Shown one piece after another: positions 25,718 through 34,343 of a stretch of 64,000 nt of DNA. The notes under the pieces are model-generated. The model did no database searches and had not been told where the DNA came from. It saw nothing but the letters and a program-made list of their open reading frames with translations. Source of the stretch: Paracoccus everestensis (GTDB lineage Bacteria; Pseudomonadota; Alphaproteobacteria; Rhodobacterales; Rhodobacteraceae). Position numbers and translations under genes: made by a program. Each line of letters begins with the position of its first letter. The stretch's first letter is position 1. The DNA is taken from positions 1,722,501 through 1,786,500 of the forward strand of contig NZ_CP090836.1 in the NCBI RefSeq assembly GCF_021491915.1, in the 5' to 3' direction.

Positions 25718-26485
25718 TCACAGCACCGAGGTCATGCCGCCATCGGCATAGATGATCTGGCCGGACACATAGCTTGAAGCATCTGACGCCAGATAGATCA
25801 CCGTGCCGGCCAGTTCCCTGGGCAGACCCCAGCGGCGCATAGGCGTGCGTCCCTTGACCCAGGCGTCGAAGTCGGGGTTGTCCAGCAAGGCCTTGTTCAT
25901 CTCCGTGACCATATAGCCCGGTCCGATGGCATTGGCCTGGATGCCCTTTTCGCCCCATTCGGCGGCCATCGCCTTGGTCAGCATCACGATGCCGCCCTTG
26001 GCGGCCGTATAGGGGGCGATCGTGGCGCGGGCCATGTGCGAGTTGACCGAGCCGATGTTGATGATCTTGCCCCGCCCGCGCACGGCCATGCGTCGGGCGG
26101 CCTCTCGCCCGATGACAAAGGCCGAAGTCAGGTTGATGTCGATCACCCGCCGCCAGTCGGCGCTGTCCAGTTCCAGCATGGGGCGGCGGAACTGGATGCC
26201 TGCGTTATTGACCAGAATGTCCACGTCAACGCCTTCGGCATCCAGCCGCTGGAAGGCCGCAACGACGGCGTCTTCGTCGGCTACGTCAAAGGCAAGCGTC
26301 AGCACGTCATGTCCTTGGGAGCGCATTTCAGTGGCGGCTGCTTCCAGCCGGTCATTGTCCTGGCCGTTCAGGATGACGCGCGCGCCTGCCCCGGCCAATC
26401 CTTCCGCGAAGGCCCGGCCCAGCCCACGGGACGAGCCGGTAACAAGCGCCGTCCTGCCCGTCAGGTCAAACAGCGAAATGGACAT
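25718..26485 (-). CDS. SDR-family dehydrogenase, gluconate 5-dehydrogenase-like
   Basis: 255 aa from the ATG at 26485, preceded by AAGGAGA at good spacing. The NAD(P) motif TGSSRGLGRAFAEGLA is at about 14-29, NNAG near 92, the catalytic Ser in IGSVNSHM, and YTAAKGG with the Tyr-Lys pair near 160. The sequence style (LFDLTGRTALVTGSSRGLG, GYMVTEMNKALLDNPDFDAW) is that of gluconate 5-dehydrogenases and 2-keto-3-deoxy acid dehydrogenases. It sits 46 bp downstream of the IlvD/Edd dehydratase in the same direction, so it probably oxidises or reduces a sugar acid or a 2-keto-3-deoxy acid in that pathway. Confidence 0.85.
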   Translation of the reverse strand: MSISLFDLTGRTALVTGSSRGLGRAFAEGLAGAGARVILNGQDNDRLEAAATEMRSQGHDVLTLAFDVADEDAVVAAFQRLDAEGVDVDILVNNAGIQFRRPMLELDSADWRRVIDINLTSAFVIGREAARRMAVRGRGKIINIGSVNSHMARATIAPYTAAKGGIVMLTKAMAAEWGEKGIQANAIGPGYMVTEMNKALLDNPDFDAWVKGRTPMRRWGLPRELAGTVIYLASDASSYVSGQIIYADGGMTSVL

Positions 26486-26531
26486 CTTCGGGTCTCCTTG
26501 GACGGCTGGTCGGACAGGGGCTCCTGCCGCA

Positions 26532-28316
26532 TCAGTGGTTATGACGGGGCAGGGTCGCGCTGATGCGGCGGAAGTCGTCGGCGCCGCGGATGGTCGCGCC
26601 GTCGGCAAGCTGCGTCACCGTTTCGCGATAGATCTGCTGCCAGGGCGTGGCCGAGGGCGGGACGGGCGGCAGCCCCTCGGCCTGGCGGCGGGCGATCTCG
26701 GCATCGTCCACCATCATGTCGCACCGCCCGTGGTTCAGGTCGATGCGGATGCGGTCGCCCGTGCGCAGGAAGGCCAGCCCGCCCCCCGCCGCGCTTTCCG
26801 GCGAGGCATTCAGGATCGAGGGGCTGTCCGCCGTCCCCGACTGCCGCCCGTCGCCAAGGGTGGGCAGGCTGCGGATGCCGCGCCGGATCAGGCGGTCGGG
26901 CGGCTGCATGTTCACCACCTCGGCCGCGCCGGGCCAGCCAATCGGCCCCGCCCCCCGGATCACCAGGATCGAGTTCTCGTCGATGGGCAGGTCCGGGTCG
27001 TTGATGCGGTCGTGGTAATCGGCCGATCCGTCGAAGACGAAGGCCGTGCCCTCGAACACGCCCTCGTGGCCCGGCTGGCACAGGTAGCGGGCGCGGAAAT
27101 CCTCGGAGATCACGCTGGTCTTCATGATTGCGAAGTCGAACAGGTTGCCCTTCAGCACCAGGAAGCCCGCGCGGTCCATCAGCGGCGCGTCGAAGGGGCG
27201 GATCACCTCTCGGTCGGTGGCCTCGCGGCCCACAAGGTTTTGGGCCATGGTCTTGCCGGTCACGGTCGGGCAGTCGCCCTCCAGCAGCCCTGCCCCCATC
27301 AGTTCCCACATGATCGCGGGCACCCCGCCCGCGCGGTGGAAGCGTTCGCCCAGATAGGCCCCGGCGGGCTGGACATTGGCCAGCAGCGGCACGTCATAGC
27401 CATGCGTCTGCCAGTCGGATGGATCAAGCGCAACGCCCGCGTGCCTGGCCATCGCCATCAGGTGCGGCTGCGCGTTGGTGGACCCGCCGATGGCCGAATT
27501 GACGCGGATCGCGTTCAGGAAGGCCCCGCGCGTCAGGATGTCCGAGGGCCGGATATCCTCGTTCACCAGTTCAACCGCACGCCTGCCTGTGCGATAGGCG
27601 ATCTGGCCCCGTTCGCGATAGGCGGCGGGGATGGCGGCGCAGCCGGTCAGCGACATGCCAAGCGCCTCGGCAATGGCGTTCATCGTGGAGGCGGTGCCCA
27701 TCGTGTTGCAATGTCCGATGGAGGGCGCGCTGTCCAAGGCGGTCTGCAGGAACTCGTCGCGGGTGATCTCGCCCGCCGCGTATTTGCGGCGGGACTGCCA
27801 GATCACGGTACCCGACCCGGCCAGCTTTCCCTCGTGCCAGCCGTCCAGCATGGGCCCGCCCGACAGAACGATGGCCGGAATATCGACTGTTGCCGCCGCC
27901 ATGATGGCGGACGGCGTGGTCTTGTCGCAGCCCGTGGTCAGCACGACCCCGTCGAAGGGATAGCCGTAAAGCAGTTCCACCAGGCCCAGATAGGCCAGGT
28001 TGCGGTCCAGCGCCGCCGTGGGTCGCTTGCAATTCTCGAACAGCGGATGGCTGGGAAACTCGATGGGGATGCCGCCCGCGTCGCGGATGCCGTCGCGCAC
28101 CCGGCGGGCCAGATCCAGGTGGTGCCGGTTGCAGGGGTTCAGGTCGCTGCCCGACTGGGCGATGCCGATGATGGGTCGGCCCGACCGCAATTCTTCGGGC
28201 GTGGTGCCATAGTTCATGAACCGTTCAAGATAAAGCGCGGTCATGTCGGCATGGTCGGGATTATCGAACCAGTCCTGCGAACGCAGGCGGCGGGGCGGGT
28301 TGTCAGGTGCGGTCAT
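26532..28316 (-). CDS. IlvD/Edd-family sugar-acid dehydratase (xylonate/arabinonate dehydratase-like)
   Basis: 594 aa. The three cluster-ligand Cys of the [Fe-S] sugar-acid dehydratases are at C62 (NPCNRH), C130 (TTGCDKT) and C203 (SIGHCNTMGTAST). Length and motif spelling (GWHEGKLAGSGTVIWQSRR, RVNSAIGGSTNAQPHL) match pentonate dehydratases such as Caulobacter XylD rather than amino-acid IlvD. It would dehydrate an aldonic acid to a 2-keto-3-deoxy acid in the cytoplasm. Its start overlaps the upstream dehydrogenase stop by 14 nt. The substrate is inferred only to the level of an acidic sugar; an FAH-family partner lies 4 kb away. Confidence 0.9.
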   Translation of the reverse strand: MTAPDNPPRRLRSQDWFDNPDHADMTALYLERFMNYGTTPEELRSGRPIIGIAQSGSDLNPCNRHHLDLARRVRDGIRDAGGIPIEFPSHPLFENCKRPTAALDRNLAYLGLVELLYGYPFDGVVLTTGCDKTTPSAIMAAATVDIPAIVLSGGPMLDGWHEGKLAGSGTVIWQSRRKYAAGEITRDEFLQTALDSAPSIGHCNTMGTASTMNAIAEALGMSLTGCAAIPAAYRERGQIAYRTGRRAVELVNEDIRPSDILTRGAFLNAIRVNSAIGGSTNAQPHLMAMARHAGVALDPSDWQTHGYDVPLLANVQPAGAYLGERFHRAGGVPAIMWELMGAGLLEGDCPTVTGKTMAQNLVGREATDREVIRPFDAPLMDRAGFLVLKGNLFDFAIMKTSVISEDFRARYLCQPGHEGVFEGTAFVFDGSADYHDRINDPDLPIDENSILVIRGAGPIGWPGAAEVVNMQPPDRLIRRGIRSLPTLGDGRQSGTADSPSILNASPESAAGGGLAFLRTGDRIRIDLNHGRCDMMVDDAEIARRQAEGLPPVPPSATPWQQIYRETVTQLADGATIRGADDFRRISATLPRHNH

Positions 28317-29205
28317 CGGTCGTCCTTGCTTCGGGATGCGCGGCGTTCATCGCTTCAAGATGAAGCAGCAGCCCGCTGTGGTCTGTGTCGCCATGGCCCG
28401 AGGCCACGAAGTCGCTGAAACCCGCCCGCACCGCTTCGGTCAGCGGCAGGGTCAGCCCCGCGCTTGCCGCCAGATCCGCGACGGCGTTCAGATCCTTCAA
28501 CTGGAACCGGGAAGACCCGCCGGGTTCAAAGTCGCGGGCGATCATCCGGGCGCCGTGCAGTTCCAGGATGCGGCTTTCGGCGAAACCGCCGCGGATTGCC
28601 TCGCGGAACTTGGCGCGGTCCGCCCCGCCCGAGGAGACAAGCATCATCGCCTCGGCCACGGCGCCGATGGTGATTGCGACGATCTGCTGGTTTGCCAGCT
28701 TGCAGACCTGCCCTGCCCCGGCAGGCCCGACATGGGTCAACCGGCCCAGCACGGCCATGATCCCGGCAATCCGGGCGATCACCGCGGCCTCGCCCCCGGC
28801 CATCAGCGCAAGCGTGCCGTTCTCTGCCCCCGCGACGCCTCCGGAAACGGGACAGTCGATTGCATGAATACCCTTGAGGGCAAGGGTTTGTGCATGATCG
28901 CGGGCCAGTGCGGGCGTGATCGAGGAGGTGTCGATCAGCACCGTGTCTTCGCGCATGGCATCGGCGGCGCCGCGCGAAAACAGCACCTCGGCCACCGCCG
29001 GTCCGTCCGCCAGCATGGTGAACACGATTTCTGCACCGGCCACGGCCCGCGCGGGATCAGGGGCAGGAACCGCGCCCGCTTCAGCCAGCGTCTGCGCCTT
29101 TTCAGGCGTGCGGTTCCAGACTGTGACGTGGTGGCCCGCCGCCAGCAGCCGCCGAACCATCGGGGCGCCCATCAGCCCGGTGCCCAGGAACGCGATCCGG
29201 GTCAT
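28303..29205 (-). CDS. Beta-hydroxyacid dehydrogenase (3-hydroxyisobutyrate dehydrogenase family)
   Basis: 300 aa. The Rossmann motif GTGLMGAPMVRRLL is at residues 8-21; the substrate-binding signature DCPVSGGVAGAENGTLALMA and the catalytic Lys in GAGQVCKLANQQI near 170 define the family, which includes tartronate-semialdehyde reductase and L-threonate dehydrogenase. The neighbours point to a sugar-acid substrate. The start overlaps the denD-like stop by 4 nt, and the gene is in the same leftward operon as the dehydratase. Confidence 0.88.
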   Translation of the reverse strand: MTRIAFLGTGLMGAPMVRRLLAAGHHVTVWNRTPEKAQTLAEAGAVPAPDPARAVAGAEIVFTMLADGPAVAEVLFSRGAADAMREDTVLIDTSSITPALARDHAQTLALKGIHAIDCPVSGGVAGAENGTLALMAGGEAAVIARIAGIMAVLGRLTHVGPAGAGQVCKLANQQIVAITIGAVAEAMMLVSSGGADRAKFREAIRGGFAESRILELHGARMIARDFEPGGSSRFQLKDLNAVADLAASAGLTLPLTEAVRAGFSDFVASGHGDTDHSGLLLHLEAMNAAHPEARTTDDRT

Positions 29206-30185
29206 GCCGTGCCGCCCAGTTCATCCTCGATATGCGCGCGGATGATGTCATCGAAGCTGTCTTCCGAAACAAAGCCCAGGTGGCGTGCGCGCGTTGCCTC
29301 GAAACCCGGGGCCCAGCCTTCGCACATCCGGGTGATGGCCGCATCGGGTTCCCGGCGGATCAGCCGGGCCGCGCCTTCGCCCGCCACCCGGCGCAGGGCC
29401 TCGATCTGCTCGCCCACGGTCGCGCTGACGCCCGGCATGGACAGGTTGCGTCTTGGCCCGACGGCAGACAGATCCATTGTGGCCGCGTGGATCATGAAGC
29501 CCACCGCCGAACGCGGTGAGGTGTGCCAGTGCCGGACGCTGTCGGGCACCGGCAGGACGGCCTCTTGCCCGACCAGGGGTTCGCGCAGGATGCTGGAAAA
29601 GAACCCCGACGCCGCCTTGTTCGGCTTGCCGGGGCGGATGCAGATCGTGGGCAGACGGATGCCGATCCCGTCAAAGAACCCGCGCCGGGTGTAATCGGCC
29701 AGCAGCAATTCGCTGATCGCCTTTTGCGTGCCATAGCTTGTTAGCGGCGTCGTGTGGAAATCGTCCGGGATCGGATAGGGCAGCGGCGCCCCCATCACCG
29801 CAATGGACGAAGCGAATACCACGCGCGGGAAATAGCCGTCGGCGTCATGGGCAAGGCGGATCGCCTCGAACAGGTCGCGGGTCGAATCAAGATTGATCCG
29901 ATAGCCCTTCTCGAAATCCGCCTCGGCCTCGCCTGACACAATGGCGGCGAAATGGAAGATCACGTCGGGCCGTGACTGGATCAGTTGCGCGGCGGTGCCG
30001 GGTGCCGACAGGTCAGCGGCGACCAGCCGAAGCTGGCCCCCGAACCCTTGGGGGGCATCGGGCGTGACCACATCGACCAGGGTCATTGCCTCAAGCGGCC
30101 TTCCCCCCAATTCCCCCATTTGCACCAGCCGTTCGGTCAGCTTTCGCCCCAGCATCCCGGCGGCCCCGATGGTCAGGATATGCAT
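29202..30185 (-). CDS. NAD-dependent epimerase/dehydratase-type dehydrogenase, DenD-like
   Basis: 327 aa from the ATG at 30185, after GGGAGGAGCG. The extended-SDR motif GAAGMLGRKLTERL is at about 7-20, followed by FHFAAIVSGEAEADFEKGYR, YGTQKAISE with the Tyr-Lys pair and RLPTICIRPGKPNKAASGFF. This is the pattern of D-erythronate dehydrogenase (DenD), which makes 2-oxo-tetronate. The kinase and isomerase of the erythronate route are not here, so the substrate may be another aldonate. It is the first gene of the leftward catabolic operon. The frame extends further upstream, but the ribosome-binding site sets this start. Confidence 0.85.
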   Translation of the reverse strand: MHILTIGAAGMLGRKLTERLVQMGELGGRPLEAMTLVDVVTPDAPQGFGGQLRLVAADLSAPGTAAQLIQSRPDVIFHFAAIVSGEAEADFEKGYRINLDSTRDLFEAIRLAHDADGYFPRVVFASSIAVMGAPLPYPIPDDFHTTPLTSYGTQKAISELLLADYTRRGFFDGIGIRLPTICIRPGKPNKAASGFFSSILREPLVGQEAVLPVPDSVRHWHTSPRSAVGFMIHAATMDLSAVGPRRNLSMPGVSATVGEQIEALRRVAGEGAARLIRREPDAAITRMCEGWAPGFEATRARHLGFVSEDSFDDIIRAHIEDELGGTA

Positions 30186-30232
30186 TTGCGCGCTCCTCCC
30201 TAGATCCCGGTAGAAATTCGGATGATTTAGAT

Positions 30233-30249
30233 TAGTATGATTGTCTGAT
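30233..30249. promoter_or_regulatory. Candidate GntR operator, copy A (TAGTATGATTGTCTGA)
   Basis: It lies in the short divergent gap between the denD-like gene and the FAD dehydrogenase. The core TTGTCTGA (30241-30248), with the preceding T-x-x-TA-x-G pattern, recurs at 32565-32580 before the FAH/TRAP operon. The two copies flank the GntR gene's own cluster and no other copy was noticed. The function is inferred from position and repetition. Confidence 0.45.
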
Positions 30250-30283
30250 GACCTGCAAACATAAATATCCTCAAGGCGCGGCG

Positions 30284-31750
30284 ATGAACGATCCACATGG
30301 ACGGCCCGGCATGACAGCCGAAAGCCCCACCGATTTCCAAGGCCAGTCCCATGCGGACACGCTGACCCGGATGCTTGGACCCGACATGGTCCTGTCCGGG
30401 GATGCCGTCCTGCCCTATTGCCGCGACTGGCATGGCGATGTGCAAAGCAGCGCACTTGCGGTCCTGCGCCCGCGCGACACCGCAGAGGTCCAGGCCTGCG
30501 TTCGCGCCGCCGTGGCCCTGGATCTGCAGATCGTTCCGCAGGGCGGCAATACCGGCCTGGTGCTGGGGGCCGTCCCCGACAGCCCCGCAAGGCAGGTGGT
30601 CATCACCCTTGAACGCATGGCCCGCATCCGCAGCCTGGACGCCGAGAACTTTTCGGCGGTGATCGAGGCAGGCGCGGTTCTGGAACAGGTCAAGGATGCC
30701 GTGGCGGGGGCGGGCCTGTATTTCCCGCTGACCCTGGGGGCGCAGGGCAGTTGCCAGATCGGCGGCAATGTCTCGACCAATGCGGGCGGGGTGAACGTCC
30801 TGCGCTATGGCATGACGCGCGACCTTGTTCTGGGGCTGGAGGTGGTGCTGCCTGACGGCGAGCTGTTCGAGGGACTGTCGCAACTGCGCAAGGACAACAG
30901 CGGCCTCGACCTCAAGCAGTTGTTCATCGGCGCGGAAGGCACGCTGGGCATCATCACTGCCGTGTCGGTCAAGCTGCTGCCCGCGCCCGACCAGGTGGCG
31001 ACCGCCGTGGTGGCCCTGTCCCGGTTGGAGGATGTGATCGAGCTGTACCGCCGCGCGCGCCGGGATTGCTGCGACCTGATGTCGGCCTTCGAGTTCATGC
31101 CGCCCTTGGCCATCGACCTGGCAAAGGAAGCGATGCCGGATCTGCCGATCCCGCTGGAGGCCACCTATCCCGCCTATGCCCTGATCGAGATCGCAGGCTC
31201 GGGCCTGGTCGATATCGGCGACCTGATGCACCGCTTTCTGGAGGCTGCGTTCGAATCCGGCCTTGCCGTCGACGGGGTTGTTGCCCAGTCGCAGGCGCAG
31301 GCCAGGAACCTTTGGGCGATCCGCGAAGGCATGAACCTGGGGCAGGCCCAGCGTGGCCGGCACCTGCGGACCGATGTGTCGGTGCCGCTGTCGCGTCTGG
31401 CCGATTTCGTGGCCGAGGCCGAAGCCGCGATCACGGCGCGGATGCCGGGCTGCATCTGCGTGTCCTATGGCCATGTGGGCGACGGCAACGTGCACCTGAA
31501 CGTGCTGCCGGACTTTGCCCAAGACCCGGCCAGCGTCGACGCCCAGATCCTGATGGCAAAGAAGATCGTGAACGAGGTTCTGGATCGATACAACGGCTCG
31601 ATCAGCGCGGAACACGGCATCGGTCGGTTGAAAAAGGCTGATTTCGACGACCGTTTGCCTGCGGTAAGGCGTCAGCTTCTTGCCCGGGTCAAGACTGCGC
31701 TGGATCCGAAGATGACGATGAACCCCGGCTGCCAGGTCAATCTGTCCTGA
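30284..31750 (+). CDS. FAD-dependent D-2-hydroxyacid dehydrogenase (GlcD/D-2-hydroxyglutarate dehydrogenase type)
   Basis: 488 aa from the ATG at 30284; an earlier ATG at 30248 lies inside the putative operator and is less likely. The FAD-binding PCMH domain holds IVPQGGNTGLVLGAVPD, GAQGSCQIGGNVSTNAGGVN and GAEGTLGIITAVSVKLLP. The C-terminal cap has the metal/substrate motifs YGHVGDGNVHLNVLPD and SAEHGIGRLKK. Such enzymes oxidise D-lactate, D-2-hydroxyglutarate or related D-2-hydroxy acids and pass electrons to a flavoprotein or quinone. In this island it may handle an end product of the sugar-acid route. Confidence 0.9.
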   Translation: MNDPHGRPGMTAESPTDFQGQSHADTLTRMLGPDMVLSGDAVLPYCRDWHGDVQSSALAVLRPRDTAEVQACVRAAVALDLQIVPQGGNTGLVLGAVPDSPARQVVITLERMARIRSLDAENFSAVIEAGAVLEQVKDAVAGAGLYFPLTLGAQGSCQIGGNVSTNAGGVNVLRYGMTRDLVLGLEVVLPDGELFEGLSQLRKDNSGLDLKQLFIGAEGTLGIITAVSVKLLPAPDQVATAVVALSRLEDVIELYRRARRDCCDLMSAFEFMPPLAIDLAKEAMPDLPIPLEATYPAYALIEIAGSGLVDIGDLMHRFLEAAFESGLAVDGVVAQSQAQARNLWAIREGMNLGQAQRGRHLRTDVSVPLSRLADFVAEAEAAITARMPGCICVSYGHVGDGNVHLNVLPDFAQDPASVDAQILMAKKIVNEVLDRYNGSISAEHGIGRLKKADFDDRLPAVRRQLLARVKTALDPKMTMNPGCQVNLS

Positions 31751-31784
31751 CCCGGACAAGGGCAGACACCATAGGAGTTGGATG

Positions 31785-32501
31785 ATGAACGGCGATTTTA
31801 CCCAGATCATGCGCACGGAACATTTGCCGACCCGCATCGCGACTCAGTTCTCGCGGCAGATCCAGAAAGGCGCGCTGAAGCCGGGCGACAGGCTGCCCAC
31901 GGAACTTGCCTTGTCGAAAAGCTTCGGCGTCAGCCGCACCGTCATCCGCGAAGCCATCGCGCAGCTGCGCAACGAAGGCATGATCGAGACGCGTCAGGGC
32001 GTAGGCGCCTTCGTGACCGAGCGTCCGACCCGCCACATCCGCCTGGACGACGGAGGCGAGATGGACAAGCACGCCTTCCGCGACCTGTTCCAGTTACGCG
32101 TGCCGCTTGAAATCGAGGCTGCGGGCCTTGCCGCGAGTTATCACCGAACCGAACATCTGCAGCAGATGGACCAGGCCCTGGCCCGCATAACCGCCACTGG
32201 CGAACGTGCGAACGACGGGATCATTGCCGATCTGGATTTTCACCGGACTATCGCAGTGGCGACTGGCAACGATTATTTCGTCCAGTTCCTTGGCGCCATA
32301 TCGGATCGGATCATGCAGACCATCGTCGCATCGCGCGAACGGCTGCAACTGGACGAAATCGTGGCAATCGTCAGTCACGAGCATCGTGCTCTGCGCGATG
32401 CCATCGCCGCACGCGATCCCCTGCGCGCACGCGAGGCGATGAGGGAACATATGCGCAATTCGGCAGACCGCGTGGCCCTGAAGCTGGAGGTCTATGCCTG
32501 A
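31785..32501 (+). CDS. GntR/FadR-family regulator of the sugar-acid island
   Basis: 238 aa; ATGs at 31782 and 31785 are both possible, and AGGAG is better spaced for the second. The N-terminal winged helix has KPGDRLPTELALSKSFGVSR followed by TVIREAIAQLRNEGMIETRQ. The C-terminal FCD domain carries the His/Asp metal-site pattern DLDFHRTIA, EHRALRDAIAARD and MREHM. FadR-type proteins usually repress and are released by the pathway acid. It sits between two copies of a TTGTCTGA-containing repeat, which are good candidates for its sites. Confidence 0.9.
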   Translation: MNGDFTQIMRTEHLPTRIATQFSRQIQKGALKPGDRLPTELALSKSFGVSRTVIREAIAQLRNEGMIETRQGVGAFVTERPTRHIRLDDGGEMDKHAFRDLFQLRVPLEIEAAGLAASYHRTEHLQQMDQALARITATGERANDGIIADLDFHRTIAVATGNDYFVQFLGAISDRIMQTIVASRERLQLDEIVAIVSHEHRALRDAIAARDPLRAREAMREHMRNSADRVALKLEVYA

Positions 32502-32564
32502 GGGCAAAGGGCGGCGGCGCGAAATTTCCGTGGACAAGACGGTTTCCTCCTCGTTATGGTCCGA

Positions 32565-32580
32565 TCATACGGTTGTCTGA
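32565..32580. promoter_or_regulatory. Candidate GntR operator, copy B (TCATACGGTTGTCTGA)
   Basis: It shares TTGTCTGA and the T-x-x-TA-x-G prefix with copy A (30233-30249). Here the core extends to TGTCTGACA, a perfect 9-bp dyad (TGTC-T-GACA). It lies 50 bp before the chosen start of the FAH/TRAP operon, where a repressor would block transcription. Confidence 0.5.
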
Positions 32581-32629
32581 CATCGACAGCCCGGTGCTGG
32601 AGGGCGCCGACCGGAGGGGGAGAAAACAG

Positions 32630-33796
32630 GTGGCTTTGCAACAGGCCGTGAACGCATCCATGCTTTTGCCGGATGACGCGGATCGTGCGACCTTGCTGGC
32701 GCGCGTCTGGTCCAACCGTCAGGGCGGGCCCTGCCCCGCCCTGCTGCGCAACGGCCGGGTTTTCGATCTGTCGGGTGTATCGGCCACGATGTCGGGCCTT
32801 CTGGAACGGCCTGATCTGAAAGCGGGTATAGCCGTCGACGGCCTGCCCGATCTTGGGGCGATGGACGACTTTCTGGACGGGACGGCGGGCCGCCTGCTGG
32901 CGCCGGTCGACCTGCAGGCCGTCAAAGCCGCGGGCGTCACCTTTGCCGACAGCATGCTTGAACGCGTGATCGAGGAGCAAGCCCGCGGCGACAGCGCCCG
33001 CGCCCAGGATGTGCGTGCCCGCCTGACCCCGGTGATCGGGGACAGCCTGCGCGGCGTCAAGGCGGGGTCCCACAAGGCAGCGCAGGTCAAGTCGCTGCTG
33101 CAGGAAATGGGCCTGTGGTCCCAATACCTGGAGGTGGGCATCGGCCCGGATGCCGAGATCTTCACCAAGGCCCAGCCCATGTCGGCGGTCGGATGCGGCG
33201 ACAAGGTCGGCATCCACCCCATCTCGGAATGGAACAACCCCGAACCCGAGGTCGTGCTGGTGGTGCGGTCCGACGGCGCGATCCTGGGCGCCACGCTGGG
33301 CAATGACGTCAACCTGCGCGATGTCGAGGGGCGTTCCGCCCTGCTGCTGGGCAAGGCCAAGGACAACAACGCATCCTGCGCGATCGGCCCATTCATCCGC
33401 CTGTTTGACGACGCGTTTACCCCCGATGACTTGGCCCGGATCCGCGTCTCGCTGCGGGTCGAGGGCGAGGACGGCTTCGTGATGACCGGCGAAAGCCCGA
33501 TGGAGGCGATCAGCCGCAGCCCCCAGGATTTGGTGTGCCAGCTTCTGAACCGCTCGCATCAGTATCCCGACGGGGCGGTGCTGTTTCTGGGCACCATGTT
33601 CGCCCCGGTCAAGGACCGCCGCGGCGCGGGCCAGGGCTTTACCCACGAGGTGGGCGACCGGGTCGAGATCGCATCCCCCCACCTGGGCCGGCTGATCAAC
33701 TGGGTGGACCGCACCGACCGGTGCCCCCCATGGGATTTCGGCGTCGGCGCGCTGATGCGCAATCTGGTCGGGCGCGGCCTTGGCGAAAGGATCTGA
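32630..33796 (+). CDS. Fumarylacetoacetate-hydrolase-family protein, XylX-like (2-keto-3-deoxy acid dehydratase candidate)
   Basis: 388 aa from a GTG at 32630, chosen because GGAGGGGGAG lies about 8 nt before it; a TTG at 32573 would start inside the operator-like repeat. The C-terminal FAH fold has the metal-binding EWNNPEPEVVLV, LGNDVNLRDVEGRSALLLGK and LFLGTMFAP. Length and motifs match Caulobacter XylX, which converts 2-keto-3-deoxy-xylonate to alpha-ketoglutarate semialdehyde, rather than true fumarylacetoacetases. Paired with the XylD-like dehydratase it suggests a Weimberg-type sequence. It ends 1 bp before the TRAP genes, with which it is surely cotranscribed. Confidence 0.82.
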   Translation: MALQQAVNASMLLPDDADRATLLARVWSNRQGGPCPALLRNGRVFDLSGVSATMSGLLERPDLKAGIAVDGLPDLGAMDDFLDGTAGRLLAPVDLQAVKAAGVTFADSMLERVIEEQARGDSARAQDVRARLTPVIGDSLRGVKAGSHKAAQVKSLLQEMGLWSQYLEVGIGPDAEIFTKAQPMSAVGCGDKVGIHPISEWNNPEPEVVLVVRSDGAILGATLGNDVNLRDVEGRSALLLGKAKDNNASCAIGPFIRLFDDAFTPDDLARIRVSLRVEGEDGFVMTGESPMEAISRSPQDLVCQLLNRSHQYPDGAVLFLGTMFAPVKDRRGAGQGFTHEVGDRVEIASPHLGRLINWVDRTDRCPPWDFGVGALMRNLVGRGLGERI

Positions 33797-33797
33797 C

Positions 33798-34343
33798 ATG
33801 GCGCGCGCGGTGCATCTGTTCTTCCGGTTCCTCGACATCCTTCTGGCGCTGCTGCTGGCCACGATGGCGATCATGGTCTTTGTCAACGTCGTGATGCGCT
33901 ATACCATGAACTCGGGCATCGCCGTGTCAGACGAACTGTCGCGCTTTGCCTTTGTCTGGCTGACCTTTATCGGCGCGGTCGTGGCCCATTACCACCACCA
34001 GCACATGGGAATGGAAACCTTGGTGGCCCGCTTCGGCCGCCGGGGCCGGACCGTGCTGATGGGCCTGTCCGACCTGCTGATCCTGGGCTGCGCAGGCGTG
34101 CTGACCGTGGGCACCTGGAAGCAGCTTCCCATCAATGCCAGCATGAGCGCGCCGGTCACGGGCCTGTCGATGGCCTGGGTTTATGGCATCGGCCTGTTCG
34201 CCGGCATCGGCATCATCGTCATCACGGCCGAGCGGCTGTTCCGCCTGCTGACCGGCAGGGTGACGGATGCCGAGATTGCCGCCTTTGGCGGCGACCATGA
34301 CGATACCCTGCCGGAGGGCAGCACCCGGGGACACATGGAATGA
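33798..34343 (+). CDS. dctQ: TRAP transporter small membrane subunit (DctQ)
   Basis: 181 aa with four TM segments (ILLALLLATMAIMVFVNVVM; FVWLTFIGAVVAHYH; LLILGCAGVLTVGT; MAWVYGIGLFAGIGIIVITA) and the DctQ-type DELSRFAFVWLTFIGA motif. It partners DctM in proton- or sodium-driven uptake of an organic acid. It overlaps dctM by 4 nt. Confidence 0.92.
   Translation: MARAVHLFFRFLDILLALLLATMAIMVFVNVVMRYTMNSGIAVSDELSRFAFVWLTFIGAVVAHYHHQHMGMETLVARFGRRGRTVLMGLSDLLILGCAGVLTVGTWKQLPINASMSAPVTGLSMAWVYGIGLFAGIGIIVITAERLFRLLTGRVTDAEIAAFGGDHDDTLPEGSTRGHME

Noticed and set aside
26022..28418. A 798-codon plus-strand frame across the dehydratase
   Set aside because: Mirror of the IlvD/Edd gene; composition is dominated by Arg/Gly/His/Gln typical of antisense GC-rich frames.
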